64,000 nucleotides of DNA from assembly GCA_938074605.1 (NCBI GenBank), contig CALJEI010000002.1, positions 62,001 to 126,000 of the forward strand, read 5' to 3'. The translations under genes and the position numbers were made by a program. Below, in pieces: positions 1-9,062 of the stretch. Each line of letters opens with the position of its first letter. Position 1 is the stretch's first letter. Source of the DNA: an uncultured Ignisphaera sp. (lineage in GTDB: Archaea > Thermoproteota > Thermoprotei_A > Sulfolobales > Ignisphaeraceae). The notes under the pieces were generated by a model. It was given only the letters and a program-made list of their open reading frames with translations. It did no database searches and had not been told where the DNA came from.

Positions 1-104
1 TAGTACCAGGGGGTTAATATCGTTACTTACTATAAATAGAAGCTAATATATACATTCAACTCTAAAATAATGTATTATATACACCTGCTATATGCAATGC
101 ATCT

Positions 105-902
105 ATGGTGTGCTATAAAATGCATCAAATAGAAATTGAAATTATTGATAGATTAGATAAAGTGTTACATAGGAGTAAGCCTCAAATGATTTTTATGGAT
201 ATAGATGGTGTATTAACACTTTCTAGAGGTAGCTATATCCTAGACCTTGAGGTAGTTGATTTAATGAGAAGAATTGAGGGGCTAGGGATACCAATATGTC
301 TTACCTCAGGTAATAGCTATCCAACAGTATTAACTCTTCAAAGATATTTAGGGTTATCACCTATATTTATAGCTGAAAATGGGTGTATAATTCAAATTGA
401 AAAAAGGCTTATTAAGCTATGTAAAGAGTCTCTAAATGGTATAGTCAATAGTATTTCAGAGATATTTAAACTTCAACCATCTGACAGCAACTTATATAGA
501 TTGTGTGATCGAGCTTTTAGAATTCCACAGGAATTAAAGGCTGATATACTGAAGATTAGAGAGTTGGAAAAGAGTATTACTACTCTTTTTCCAGAGATTC
601 ACGCCCTATATACAGGCTATGTTTTACATATATATTCTAGGGAGTGTGGCAAGGGGAAAGCTATGGAGATACTTGCTAGGGAGATGGATATAGATCTCTT
701 GAATTCTATAGCTATAGGTGATAGTGTTATAGATGTAGATATGCTAAAGTCTGCTGGTCTAGCTATAGTTGTTGGCGATGCTGATAATGAGGCTAAGGAG
801 GCTGCAGATATAGTTCTACCATATAGCGCTTCAGAATCAACAAAAATCTTCTTAAAAACACTAATTAAATACATTAATAAAAATTGTATTAAAAAGAGTT
901 GA
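105..902 (+). CDS. Phosphoglycolate phosphatase, archaeal HAD type
   Basis: HAD-superfamily phosphatase, 265 residues, probably hydrolysing 2-phosphoglycolate to glycolate in the cytosol. Motif I is FMDIDGVLT (D32/D34), motif II is LTSGN near residue 67, the motif III lysine lies in GKGKAMEIL, and motif IV is AIGDSVIDVDML near residue 205. The cap between motifs II and III fits the archaeal TA0175-like phosphoglycolate phosphatases. An ATG at 120 is an equally possible start. It ends two bases from the stop of the convergent RuBisCO gene, which makes the substrate assignment attractive because RuBisCO oxygenation yields 2-phosphoglycolate. Other sugar phosphates or phosphomannose remain possible; the HAD assignment itself is firm. 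Confidence 0.8.
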   Translation: MVCYKMHQIEIEIIDRLDKVLHRSKPQMIFMDIDGVLTLSRGSYILDLEVVDLMRRIEGLGIPICLTSGNSYPTVLTLQRYLGLSPIFIAENGCIIQIEKRLIKLCKESLNGIVNSISEIFKLQPSDSNLYRLCDRAFRIPQELKADILKIRELEKSITTLFPEIHALYTGYVLHIYSRECGKGKAMEILAREMDIDLLNSIAIGDSVIDVDMLKSAGLAIVVGDADNEAKEAADIVLPYSASESTKIFLKTLIKYINKNCIKKS

Positions 903-904
903 AC

Positions 905-2242
905 TTAAATTGGCTTAACATATCCCCATTTTTCAAGAGCTTTTCTAAGCTCTATATGTCTTTCAGCATATTCATCTAGTGGAATATTCTTTGCTATAGC
1001 CTCTAGTGCTTGTCTAACTGCTGCTGCACCTGCTCTAGGGCCATCTGGATGTCCAACAACCCCTCCACCAACCTGTATAACAATATCTTTACCCATAACT
1101 CTTACAACCTCTGGTAAAGTACCTGGGTGAAGACCTCCTGAAGATACAGGTACAGCTGGCTTTATGTGATAGAATGGCTGTTCAATGTGGAAGATGTCAT
1201 TTTCATCTGGTTTAAACTTCTCCTCTCTAAGCACTTTACAATGCCTTATTACATCAATGGTTTTTGCCTCTAGTTTCCCAACCTCTGGTGTCCCTACATG
1301 AAGCTGGTCAACCCCTATTATTCTAAACAGTTTTGCTAGTGTAAACATGGAGATGCCATGGTAAGGATTTCTTGTTATGGCAGCATGCATAGCCCTATGT
1401 GCATGTATTGCTAGTTTATATTCTTCAGCAAGGTCTCTTATATATGTAAGAGCAGACCATCCACATATAACAACATCAACCATGATATATGGATTTCCAT
1501 AGTCTGCCACAAGTTTTAGTCTTTTCTCCATTTCTCTAACATCAGCAGTTATATTTGCAAACCAGACCTTTCTCTCACCCGTCTCTTTTTCAACTCTATC
1601 AATAACCCTCATTATAGCCTTTGCCCTTGCCTCAAATCTACAGTAACTAGGGCTAGCAAGATTTTCATCATCCTTTATATAGTCTAGCCCCCCACTAAGA
1701 ATATCATATGCAAGCTTCTCAACCTCATCAGGGCTATAGCCAACTTTTGGCTTAGGAACTGTTCCAACGATAGGTCTATCATATACTTTAAATATATCTT
1801 TAACACCTTGAAGTCCTCTATAGGGCCCCTTAAAATACTTTATAAAGCTATAAGGAAGATATATATCCTCAACTCTAAGCCACTTAGCTCTCCTCATACC
1901 AAATATATTTCCAGCAACACTAGCTAGAAAACCAGGTATATTATTTTCCTCAAATAGCTCTACTGGATAGCCAATCTTCACTAGATAAGACCCATCACCA
2001 AGATCTATAAACTGGTATGCCTTACCCATGAGTCTATTCAGTCTATTCTGATCATACCATATATATAGTGTTGTCCATGTACCAACACTACTTTCAGCAG
2101 CTACACCACCTGCAGTATCCTCAATAGTAAAGCCTTCTGCTGGCGTAACCCTAAACACCAAAATTACATCTAATTCTGGATCTGGTAAATAGTCCTTTTT
2201 AACAAATAGTGGATAAGGCTCAAACTCAACCTTTTTAGACAT
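905..2242 (-). CDS. rbcL: Ribulose-1,5-bisphosphate carboxylase, archaeal type III large subunit
   Basis: Carboxylates ribulose-1,5-bisphosphate to two 3-phosphoglycerates; in archaea type III enzymes act in AMP/nucleoside salvage rather than a Calvin cycle. With the ATG at 2242 it has 445 residues, and the GGTGTGAGG just before it supports that start (an upstream in-frame ATG lies at 2269). Active-site features are present: PKPK with the catalytic lysine near residue 164, the carbamylation segment YIKDDEN near 190, HRAMHAA, LHVGTPEVGKLE, loop 6 HIKPAVPVSSGG and the phosphate-binding VQVGGG-like IQVGGGVVGHP. This is a real RuBisCO, not a type IV RuBisCO-like protein. The AMP phosphorylase and ribose-1,5-bisphosphate isomerase of the pathway are not in this window. 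It lies 92 bases after an isomerase-family gene on the same strand. Confidence 0.95.
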   Translation of the reverse strand: MSKKVEFEPYPLFVKKDYLPDPELDVILVFRVTPAEGFTIEDTAGGVAAESSVGTWTTLYIWYDQNRLNRLMGKAYQFIDLGDGSYLVKIGYPVELFEENNIPGFLASVAGNIFGMRRAKWLRVEDIYLPYSFIKYFKGPYRGLQGVKDIFKVYDRPIVGTVPKPKVGYSPDEVEKLAYDILSGGLDYIKDDENLASPSYCRFEARAKAIMRVIDRVEKETGERKVWFANITADVREMEKRLKLVADYGNPYIMVDVVICGWSALTYIRDLAEEYKLAIHAHRAMHAAITRNPYHGISMFTLAKLFRIIGVDQLHVGTPEVGKLEAKTIDVIRHCKVLREEKFKPDENDIFHIEQPFYHIKPAVPVSSGGLHPGTLPEVVRVMGKDIVIQVGGGVVGHPDGPRAGAAAVRQALEAIAKNIPLDEYAERHIELRKALEKWGYVKPI

Positions 2243-2320
2243 CCTCACACCAAACAATATCATCTTCAAAAATGGGAAAAAAACTTTCTGTAACTATCAA
2301 GTACTATCAGTCTTACTACA

Positions 2321-2334
2321 CTACTCTTTAGTAG
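2321..2334. repeat. Small inverted repeat between isomerase and RuBisCO genes
   Basis: Perfect inverted repeat, CTACT-CTTT-AGTAG, directly after the stop codon of the minus-strand isomerase gene and about 80 bases before the RuBisCO start. It could be a weak hairpin in a readthrough transcript or an operator for RuBisCO. Five base pairs is short, so chance cannot be excluded. Confidence 0.3.
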
Positions 2335-3738
2335 TTAGACTATTACTATCTTTATCCCTAGCAATCTACATGCATTAGCGATTGCCTCTACATAGTCACC
2401 GTGTATCATACTTGCATGGTGTATAAATCCTTCTTCAACCAGGGTTCTATACACTTTTTCAAGATCATCAACCTCTACCCATGTCCATGCACCTCTTACT
2501 CTAGGCTCTATATCAATAGCCCATCCTCTTGTTATAAACATCTTAAATTCACCATCATATTCTACAAGCCTTGAAATCGTTACTATACCTGGCTTTACCA
2601 CACCCTCTATAGTGCCATAGCTTCTATCAACTCCTACATCCCTATACATTATACTATGGTATGATAGTGTACAGCCTGGTTGCATAAGTGTTGGAGGTGC
2701 ATTTCCGCAATGCCATGCTAGAAATACATTGGGTTTTTCTGGATGTCTTATTGTCCAATCTATGAAATGTGGTGGAACTGTATATAGAGATGCAGCATAC
2801 TGTATAAGCATTGTAAGTACTCCATATATATCGACTTCACATGAAGACATTATACCCGAGTCTGTTAGTCTTGCTAAGACATAACACGGGGATACCCCAT
2901 AATATCTCTGGATTTCAGTCCAGCATCTAAAGCCTAAACCCGAAAGCTTTTCACGCTCTACTATATCCCTCAATACAGCTTCTAACTTAGCCTGTCTATA
3001 TACTGCATCTTGAGAAACCCTAGATATATCTACCTGATGCTTCATCTCTTCAACAATTTTAATAACAGATGGATTATTATCGTCAAGCTTTCTAGCCTCC
3101 TCAATAACCTCTAGAAGTGTTATATGCACAACTCTCTGACTGAATTTCTCAGCCATTTTAGCCTCATTAAATGTTACAGTTTCAAAACGTGTTGGCCTTG
3201 GCCCAATAAGCCCTATCCTAGTACCTATAAAGTTTTTAACTATTGAAGCAGTTCTTACAAAACTATCAAATTGCTTCTTAAATTCACTATCCTCTGGATA
3301 GACTATGCCCCCAAATACAAATGGTATTTTTCTTCTATATAGTGCTGATGCTAATGATAATGTACCACAAAATGAATCTGATCTTCTAAAACCACCTGGA
3401 AGAATTTGAGGCTCTTTAGTAGCTACAATCATTATAGGAATTCTCCTAAAGTGTTCTGCAATAAGTGCACCAGCAAGCTCATCACCAAAGGTAAGAGTTG
3501 CCATAAATATAGCATCAACACCCCTACCCCTAAATAATTCAACAGCTTTATACCCATCCTCATCATCAGTTACAAGCCCTAGCTTTGTATCACCCTCACT
3601 TGGATAAACCAATTCAACCTGCGGAAATTCACTCTCAATAACATCTATAAATCTCTTCTTAAGCTCTTGAGCCCACTTCTCATCAAATGGGTATCTGTGT
3701 AGTGGAACAAACCCAATAACAATTTTATCTTTCAACAC
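2335..3738 (-). CDS. L-fucose/L-arabinose isomerase-family protein
   Basis: 467-residue protein of the FucI/AraA-like sugar isomerase fold, which interconverts aldoses and ketoses using a divalent metal. Seen: an N-terminal Rossmann-like half with TLTFGDELAGAL near residue 82, a central CGTLSLASALYRR segment, CWTEIQRYYG and SSCEVDIYG, which place acidic residues where the family binds Mn2+, and C-terminal SMIHGDYVEA with the likely histidine ligand. The start is GTG at 3738, with TTG at 3735 as an alternative; GGGGA lies just upstream. The protein is shorter than bacterial FucI (about 590) and closer to the archaeal isomerase-like group, whose substrates are mostly untested. Position ahead of RuBisCO suggests co-transcription. 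The substrate is unknown. Confidence 0.75.
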   Translation of the reverse strand: MLKDKIVIGFVPLHRYPFDEKWAQELKKRFIDVIESEFPQVELVYPSEGDTKLGLVTDDEDGYKAVELFRGRGVDAIFMATLTFGDELAGALIAEHFRRIPIMIVATKEPQILPGGFRRSDSFCGTLSLASALYRRKIPFVFGGIVYPEDSEFKKQFDSFVRTASIVKNFIGTRIGLIGPRPTRFETVTFNEAKMAEKFSQRVVHITLLEVIEEARKLDDNNPSVIKIVEEMKHQVDISRVSQDAVYRQAKLEAVLRDIVEREKLSGLGFRCWTEIQRYYGVSPCYVLARLTDSGIMSSCEVDIYGVLTMLIQYAASLYTVPPHFIDWTIRHPEKPNVFLAWHCGNAPPTLMQPGCTLSYHSIMYRDVGVDRSYGTIEGVVKPGIVTISRLVEYDGEFKMFITRGWAIDIEPRVRGAWTWVEVDDLEKVYRTLVEEGFIHHASMIHGDYVEAIANACRLLGIKIVIV

Positions 3739-3765
3739 AGTCCCCTACTTAAAACTAATGAAAAA

Positions 3766-3778
3766 ATATTTAAATTTA
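3766..3778 (-). promoter_or_regulatory. TATA box of the isomerase-RuBisCO unit
   Basis: On the minus strand this reads TAAATTTAAATAT, centred about 33 bases before the GTG at 3738. The spacing suits a transcript with a very short leader, as is common in Crenarchaeota. Confidence 0.5.
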
Positions 3779-4162
3779 TTTGGCAATTACATCAAGCACC
3801 CTAAGGAGAAAACCACTTTCTTCACATCATCAACGTTAAATAGTAAGATAACCCTACTTGAAATATGCTACATAACATTATTTATAATTGTTAACTTAGC
3901 AGAACTTAAAGTGAATCTAAGGTAGATACCATATGTAGTGTTATTAAGAGTAAGTATACTATGACTTTAAGACCATAATGCTAAAATATGTAGAGAATAG
4001 CTATTGGATTTTCATTTTTAGTGTAAAATATTGGTATATTGTGATTGAGATATGACGGCATATCAACTTTTTAGCATTGTCACTATTTTAGCTATTTCCC
4101 AACACTATTTTTCACGAAGTAAAATACATGCTATAACTCACATTAATGAATTTATTACAAAA
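3779..4162. other. Intergenic region, no gene seen
   Basis: About 380 AT-rich bases between the nurA stop and the isomerase promoter. I see no open frame of useful length, no GC-rich block as expected for a tRNA of a hyperthermophile, and no complete C/D-box pair. A GATGATG-like stretch on the minus strand near 3820 lacks a partner CTGA box. Confidence 0.4.
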
Positions 4163-5317
4163 CTATTGAAGTTTTGACAAAAATCTTATTTTTTCTGGAT
4201 TCATAAGCGATAGAAATATTAGTGCTTTGTCAAAGTTTGTAGTAAGTTTTTCAGATAATTCAGCTAACATTTTTTGATATACTGTGTATTTTAAATTGTT
4301 TGATATATCTGATAATGCATCTGTATAATCTATTGGTGCAGGTATTCCTGTACCTGTACTTATTTTCATAACACTTGATATAAGGGTGTCTTCATCTAGG
4401 GAACTACTTGTTAGATACTCTATTTTTGTTGCCGTTGGATATATAGTTTTTTCAGCTCTATAGAAGGCTAGCTTTACTGTATGTCCAGCCATACTCTGGA
4501 TAATTCCTTCGTACCACGGCATTCTAGATTTAAGCCATTCACTATCAACATCCATTCTATTCTTAAGTTTTAAAAGCTCATTTCTTACATCAAAATATGA
4601 GCCAAATATAATGTATTCACCTGGTTTTAGAACGAGGCTTAGAATCGCTCTATCACTCATTTTAAGATCTTTAAATCCAAGAATATTAACTATATCTCTA
4701 GAGTAGCTCCTCTTTAGAACACCAACAATAGCTGTATTTGTTCTATCTGCAAACTCCATTATATTCTCAGTTAAATCAGTAATAATTCGGTAGAACTTAC
4801 CCTTTTTTGATTCCTTTGTTCTCCAGCTTGGAAGTATTCTTGGAATTATTTCACCATCAAGTAGAAGAACATCAAAATCAATTTCACCTCTCTCTTTAGC
4901 TTTCAAAAGTTCTATAGCAGTTTTACGCTCATAGTACTTGGCATAGATGTTTGTTAGATCCTCTACAAAATTTAGATCTACAAATGCTTTAGAGTCCACC
5001 CCGGACTTTCCACAAGTTTTACCATAGCCTATAGAACTAACAACTACAATACCAAGATAACCACCTATAAGCTCTATTGCAGGTGCAGTAAAACTAGAAT
5101 CAACAGCATAGTAACAAAGATCAACAGGATTGCTAGTTTGTTTTATTGTAAAGTTACCCTTTGATTCAATAGCACTTCTAATTCTATCCCTTACCTCTAT
5201 AACCTTAACAACCTCTCTATATAGTTTATTGATAGCTTGATTCAAAGCTTTATCAACGATTTCAGGTAGGACTCCTATAATTTCCTCTACTACTTCACTA
5301 GGGTGGTTCTCCAACAA
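4163..5317 (-). CDS. nurA: NurA 5'-3' nuclease
   Basis: 384-residue NurA-domain nuclease. NurA dimers sit on the HerA hexamer and resect DNA ends during archaeal homologous recombination. The first acidic motif is YYAVDSSF near residue 70 and the second is LLLDGEIIPR near 152, matching the RNase H-like core with Mn2+-binding aspartates; the C-terminal PAPIDYTDAL-like region holds a further acidic residue. The start is TTG at 5317, supported by AGGTGA about six bases before it; no better ATG exists. It overlaps the herA stop by 20 bases, so the two are translationally linked. Mre11 and Rad50, often next to this pair, are absent here. Confidence 0.85.
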   Translation of the reverse strand: MLENHPSEVVEEIIGVLPEIVDKALNQAINKLYREVVKVIEVRDRIRSAIESKGNFTIKQTSNPVDLCYYAVDSSFTAPAIELIGGYLGIVVVSSIGYGKTCGKSGVDSKAFVDLNFVEDLTNIYAKYYERKTAIELLKAKERGEIDFDVLLLDGEIIPRILPSWRTKESKKGKFYRIITDLTENIMEFADRTNTAIVGVLKRSYSRDIVNILGFKDLKMSDRAILSLVLKPGEYIIFGSYFDVRNELLKLKNRMDVDSEWLKSRMPWYEGIIQSMAGHTVKLAFYRAEKTIYPTATKIEYLTSSSLDEDTLISSVMKISTGTGIPAPIDYTDALSDISNNLKYTVYQKMLAELSEKLTTNFDKALIFLSLMNPEKIRFLSKLQ

Positions 5318-6803
5318 TTTTCACCTGTATAAGCATTGGATACTTTAGCGGATTTCCAAGTCCAGCAAAAAAGAATTCTCTAGTTTCTAAAAGAGAGAGA
5401 GTCTCAGTTCCTATACCAGCTAAATCTATAAAGTTTTGTAGCTGTTGAAAATCATATGGTGTTTGAAGTCTACTAAAGAATACTGTATTTATATTATTTC
5501 TAACATCTGGTGAAAAATCTACTACTCTCTGACTAGCTAATATAGTGCCTATACCCCACTTTCTACCCTCTCTAAGAGTTTTTTCTATCATAGTATTAGA
5601 TGGGTAACACCCTCTATCACAGGCATAATTATGTGCTTCATCTATAACAACTAGAATGTTCTGAGGCTTTCTAGTCTTTTCTACAATTTCCCATATCTTT
5701 GATAAAACACCCTTAACAATAACTCTTCTAACTTCTGTTTCAACAATACTAAGATCTATAACAACAATTCTATTCCTATATACCATATCTATAATATCAG
5801 CTACTCTATATCTTGCTCTATTTAATCTATCAATATATCTTCTACCATAGATTTTTATATAGAGACTAAGCTTCTCAGGTGTGGCTCCTCGAGCACCAAG
5901 AGCAATTGAAACAAGTCGAGCTATATAAGCAATATTATCTGCATTCCATAGACTATTTTTAGATGTGTTTAATATAAGCTCCTCAACTCTATCAATATCT
6001 ATAGTAGAGGAATTTAAAAAATTGAGTATCTGTTCATCATTTTGATTTAAACATCGTTTAAAATCCTTTTTTGCATCTATACACAACATGTAATAAAGAA
6101 GAGTAATTGGTAGATAGTTCTCTATAAGCTCCCTTATAGAACTCATGACATTAGCCAGACCCTGAGAAATAGTATCTATATCAATAGCTATCTCCTCAGC
6201 ATCTACTATTTTTTCACTAGAATAATATCTAACATAATCCATACCAGTATGATCAAAAACCACAATTTTCCAATTAGTTTTATCTATAACTTCATCAATT
6301 AAAGCTTTTACAAGTCTTGATTTACCAGTACCAGTAGTTCCAACAACAGCTATATGATATCTTAATGCCTCTAGATTAAGAGGTATTGTTAAACCACTAT
6401 ATTTATGGACACCTATCTCAAGACCATACCCAAGATCAAGCTGAAGATCTTTAGAAGATTCAATAATACATACTTTTGATCTTGGTGTAGGTGGAGAAGT
6501 GGGGGGTTTTAATCTCCCATTAACTACTTCACCTAGTATTTTAATGAAAGAAGCCTCAAAAGGTAAATCAATACTTTCTTCAGCAAGTTCAGGTCTTTCA
6601 ATAATAGCAGCTCTTTGGGTATGGGTTAAAAGAGGATCGTATTTACTAAGCCATCTTAGAACACCTAGGTAAGTTTTAATAAACTTTGCATCTTTTATAA
6701 TAACAAGAGATTCCTCCTTAGCCAAATGCTCTGCATCTTTGTAAATAAGTATGGGTGCAGAAGATATTCGAGCATTAGATGTAACAACACCTATTTCCCG
6801 CAT
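5298..6803 (-). CDS. herA: HerA hexameric DNA translocase ATPase
   Basis: 501-residue HerA/FtsK-superfamily ATPase that pumps DNA through a hexameric ring and drives NurA. The N-terminal part (about residues 1-130) matches a HAS-barrel region, followed by Walker A GTTGTGKS at 155-162, a helical insertion, Walker B ILVVIDEAHN near 380, an arginine-rich TLREGRKWGIG segment and ILASQRVVDFSP. The ATG at 6803 has GGAG upstream. It is the first gene of the pair with nurA. The family call is firm. Whether this is the main end-resection HerA or a second paralogue cannot be told, since mre11/rad50 are not beside it. Confidence 0.9.
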   Translation of the reverse strand: MREIGVVTSNARISSAPILIYKDAEHLAKEESLVIIKDAKFIKTYLGVLRWLSKYDPLLTHTQRAAIIERPELAEESIDLPFEASFIKILGEVVNGRLKPPTSPPTPRSKVCIIESSKDLQLDLGYGLEIGVHKYSGLTIPLNLEALRYHIAVVGTTGTGKSRLVKALIDEVIDKTNWKIVVFDHTGMDYVRYYSSEKIVDAEEIAIDIDTISQGLANVMSSIRELIENYLPITLLYYMLCIDAKKDFKRCLNQNDEQILNFLNSSTIDIDRVEELILNTSKNSLWNADNIAYIARLVSIALGARGATPEKLSLYIKIYGRRYIDRLNRARYRVADIIDMVYRNRIVVIDLSIVETEVRRVIVKGVLSKIWEIVEKTRKPQNILVVIDEAHNYACDRGCYPSNTMIEKTLREGRKWGIGTILASQRVVDFSPDVRNNINTVFFSRLQTPYDFQQLQNFIDLAGIGTETLSLLETREFFFAGLGNPLKYPMLIQVKIVGEPP

Positions 6804-6984
6804 ATATTAACTCCAATTTTATCCTTAACAACACTAGTAATTAATGTAGACAGCTAACCGAAAGTTTCATTCATCGTCACACTTATAATATAATAGAGGG
6901 GTAGATAAATGCTACTACAGCCTAGTACATCTATAGTTAATTATATTCCATTACTATATAGTTTTTAATCAAATATAAAGATTA

Positions 6985-7968
6985 TTATCCCTTTATCTTT
7001 AAAAGATATTTATATGCTGCATCTGCTGCTATTGCACCTTCTGCTGCTGCTGTTATTATCTGTTCAAATCTATATTTATGTTTTCCACCAGCAACATCGC
7101 CACAAGCATATATTCCTGGAAGATTTGTACTCATATCATGATTTACAGCAACATATCCCATTTCATCAAGTTCTAGACCTATAGATTTTAGTAGCTCTTT
7201 TGGAGGTTCTGAACCTATCTCTATAAAAACTCCATCAACCTCCAGAATTTTCTCCTCACCCGAAATAACATTTCTTATCCTTACTCCAGTTACCTTATTC
7301 TCACCAAGAATTTCAACAACAATACTATTAATAATAGGTTCTATTTTTTGATTGCTCCTAATCTTCTCTACATAGTATGGGAATGCCCTAAAGCTATCTC
7401 TTCTATGTATAAGATAAACCTTTTTAGCAATTGTTGCAAGATATAGTGCACTTGTAAGAGCAGAGTTTCCTCCACCAACAACAGCAACAACCTTGTTTCT
7501 AAAGAAAGGCCCATCACAAATAGCACAATAGGATATACCACGCCCTATCAATCTATCTTCACCAGGAACATTAAGTCTTCTTTTAATACTTCCTATAGCT
7601 AGTATAACTATATAGCTACATAACCTCCTACCACCTTCTGTCTCAACACACCAAACATTATTTTCTCTAGTAATAGTTTTAACAGAATCTCCTACAATTA
7701 TTGGTACTCCATATTTCTTCACATGCTCTTCAAACATTTCAGCTAATTTAACTCCAGGAACACTTGGAACCCCAGGATAGTCGTCAATAAGAGGTGCTAG
7801 AGCCATTTGTCCACCAATATCCTTACTTACTATAATTACATTTACATTAAATCTAGCAAGATATATTGCTGCTGTTAAACCAGCTGGTCCTGCACCAACT
7901 ACAATACAGTCATATACCCCCCTAGATTCCCTAGGTACGTCAAGTCGAAATCTACTCAACAAAACCAC
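6985..7968 (-). CDS. trxB: Thioredoxin reductase (NADPH type)
   Basis: 327-residue flavoprotein disulfide reductase. FAD-binding GAGPAGLTAA lies near residue 25, the redox pair is CAIC at 148-151, the NADPH Rossmann motif is GGGNSALTSA near 165, followed by HRRDSFRA, whose arginines read the NADPH phosphate, and a second FAD motif GIYACGDVAGG near the C-terminus. All parts of the low-molecular-weight enzyme are intact, in contrast to the paralogue at 26862-27842. It should reduce a thioredoxin or glutaredoxin-like protein in the cytosol. The start is GTG at 7968; the next good start would remove the N-terminal extension of about 15 residues. It is a single-gene unit with its own TATA box. Confidence 0.92.
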   Translation of the reverse strand: MVLLSRFRLDVPRESRGVYDCIVVGAGPAGLTAAIYLARFNVNVIIVSKDIGGQMALAPLIDDYPGVPSVPGVKLAEMFEEHVKKYGVPIIVGDSVKTITRENNVWCVETEGGRRLCSYIVILAIGSIKRRLNVPGEDRLIGRGISYCAICDGPFFRNKVVAVVGGGNSALTSALYLATIAKKVYLIHRRDSFRAFPYYVEKIRSNQKIEPIINSIVVEILGENKVTGVRIRNVISGEEKILEVDGVFIEIGSEPPKELLKSIGLELDEMGYVAVNHDMSTNLPGIYACGDVAGGKHKYRFEQIITAAAEGAIAADAAYKYLLKIKG

Positions 7969-7992
7969 CTACTCTTCAGTATAGCTATAGAA

Positions 7993-8005
7993 GTTAATAT
8001 AAATA
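7993..8005 (-). promoter_or_regulatory. TATA box of trxB
   Basis: Reads TATTTATATTAAC on the minus strand, about 30 bases before the GTG at 7968. Another TATA-like run lies at 8011-8020. Confidence 0.45.
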
Positions 8006-8057
8006 CAAATTATAAATATAAGTATCATTACTGACTTTGAATTAAATAATGTTGTTT

Positions 8058-9056
8058 TTATAGTGGAAGCTTTATAGCTTTTTTCTCATTGTTACTAAGA
8101 TATATTGCTTCTATTATTTCCTGTGCTTTTACAGCATCTTCAATACTTATAAGCGGTTTTCTACCCGTTTTTATAGCTTCTATCATATCCTCTAAAGCAT
8201 TTCTAATAGTTGTTTGTGGTGGATTTGGTTTTATCCAAGCTCTTCTATCTCTTGAATAATATACTACACCTATTGGGGTTCTTTGAATTGTTCCTCTACC
8301 TCCATATACCTCTAGTGGTGTTAATGGTGGATTTTCTGCTACCTGTATCCACCCACTTTCAAGTATTGATAGTGTTCCTCTAGAGAATACAACTATACCT
8401 ACACCAAAATCATCAACCTCATATGCCTTTGTAAGATTTACAGCAATACCTTGAACCTCTACAGCTTCATCCACTAATATATATCTAAGTAGATCTGCTG
8501 CATGTATACCTAGATCTAGCAATCCTCCACCTCCAGCCAATTCCTTTACACCAAACCACAGTGTCCATTCCTTAAACCATCTATCTATAGCTGCTGAGTG
8601 AGCTATTCTTACTCTAACCATGTAGATATCTCCAATTTCATTTGCAGCTATAATCTCTCTAATTTTTATTATATCTGGATTAAATCTAGAGTTAAAGCCT
8701 GTAGTAAATAGTATTCCATGCTTTTCAATAATACTTTTTATCTCTTTAGCCATCTTAATATTTACTCCAATGGGCTTTTCACAAAATACATTTATACCAT
8801 TTTCGGCAAACATTCCTATATACTCTAAATGTTTCGACGTCTCACTATCTATAACCACAAAATCAGGTTTCCTTTCAATAAGCAATTCTATAGATGGCAA
8901 AAATTCTAGTCCATATCTATTGGCATAGTATAGACCTCTATCTCTATTATCATCAAATACCCCAATTATCTCTACATCATTTCTAGCCTTAAGTAGCTCT
9001 ACATGGCCTGGTGCATGGACATGGGCAAAGCTTACTATACCTACTCTTAGCTTCAT
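8058..9056 (-). CDS. Gfo/Idh/MocA-family oxidoreductase (first)
   Basis: 332-residue NAD(P)-dependent dehydrogenase of the Gfo/Idh/MocA family, which oxidises sugars, inositols or related polyols. Seen: the N-terminal Rossmann fold starting at LRVGIVSFAHVHAPGH, with a variant glycine motif, CEKPIGVN near residue 92 with the family lysine, and LLDLGIHAADLLRY near 178 with the usual catalytic aspartate/histidine pair. The ATG at 9056 has GGTG upstream. It begins 6 bases after the stop of the related gene 9063-10178, so both are one operon and probably act on the same or successive sugar intermediates. The substrate cannot be read from sequence. Confidence 0.85.
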   Translation of the reverse strand: MKLRVGIVSFAHVHAPGHVELLKARNDVEIIGVFDDNRDRGLYYANRYGLEFLPSIELLIERKPDFVVIDSETSKHLEYIGMFAENGINVFCEKPIGVNIKMAKEIKSIIEKHGILFTTGFNSRFNPDIIKIREIIAANEIGDIYMVRVRIAHSAAIDRWFKEWTLWFGVKELAGGGGLLDLGIHAADLLRYILVDEAVEVQGIAVNLTKAYEVDDFGVGIVVFSRGTLSILESGWIQVAENPPLTPLEVYGGRGTIQRTPIGVVYYSRDRRAWIKPNPPQTTIRNALEDMIEAIKTGRKPLISIEDAVKAQEIIEAIYLSNNEKKAIKLPL

Positions 9057-9062
9057 AGCTCA

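Noticed and set aside
905-2242. RuBisCO-like protein (type IV) instead of true RuBisCO
   Set aside because: The catalytic lysines, carbamylation segment KDDE and loop 6 are all conserved.
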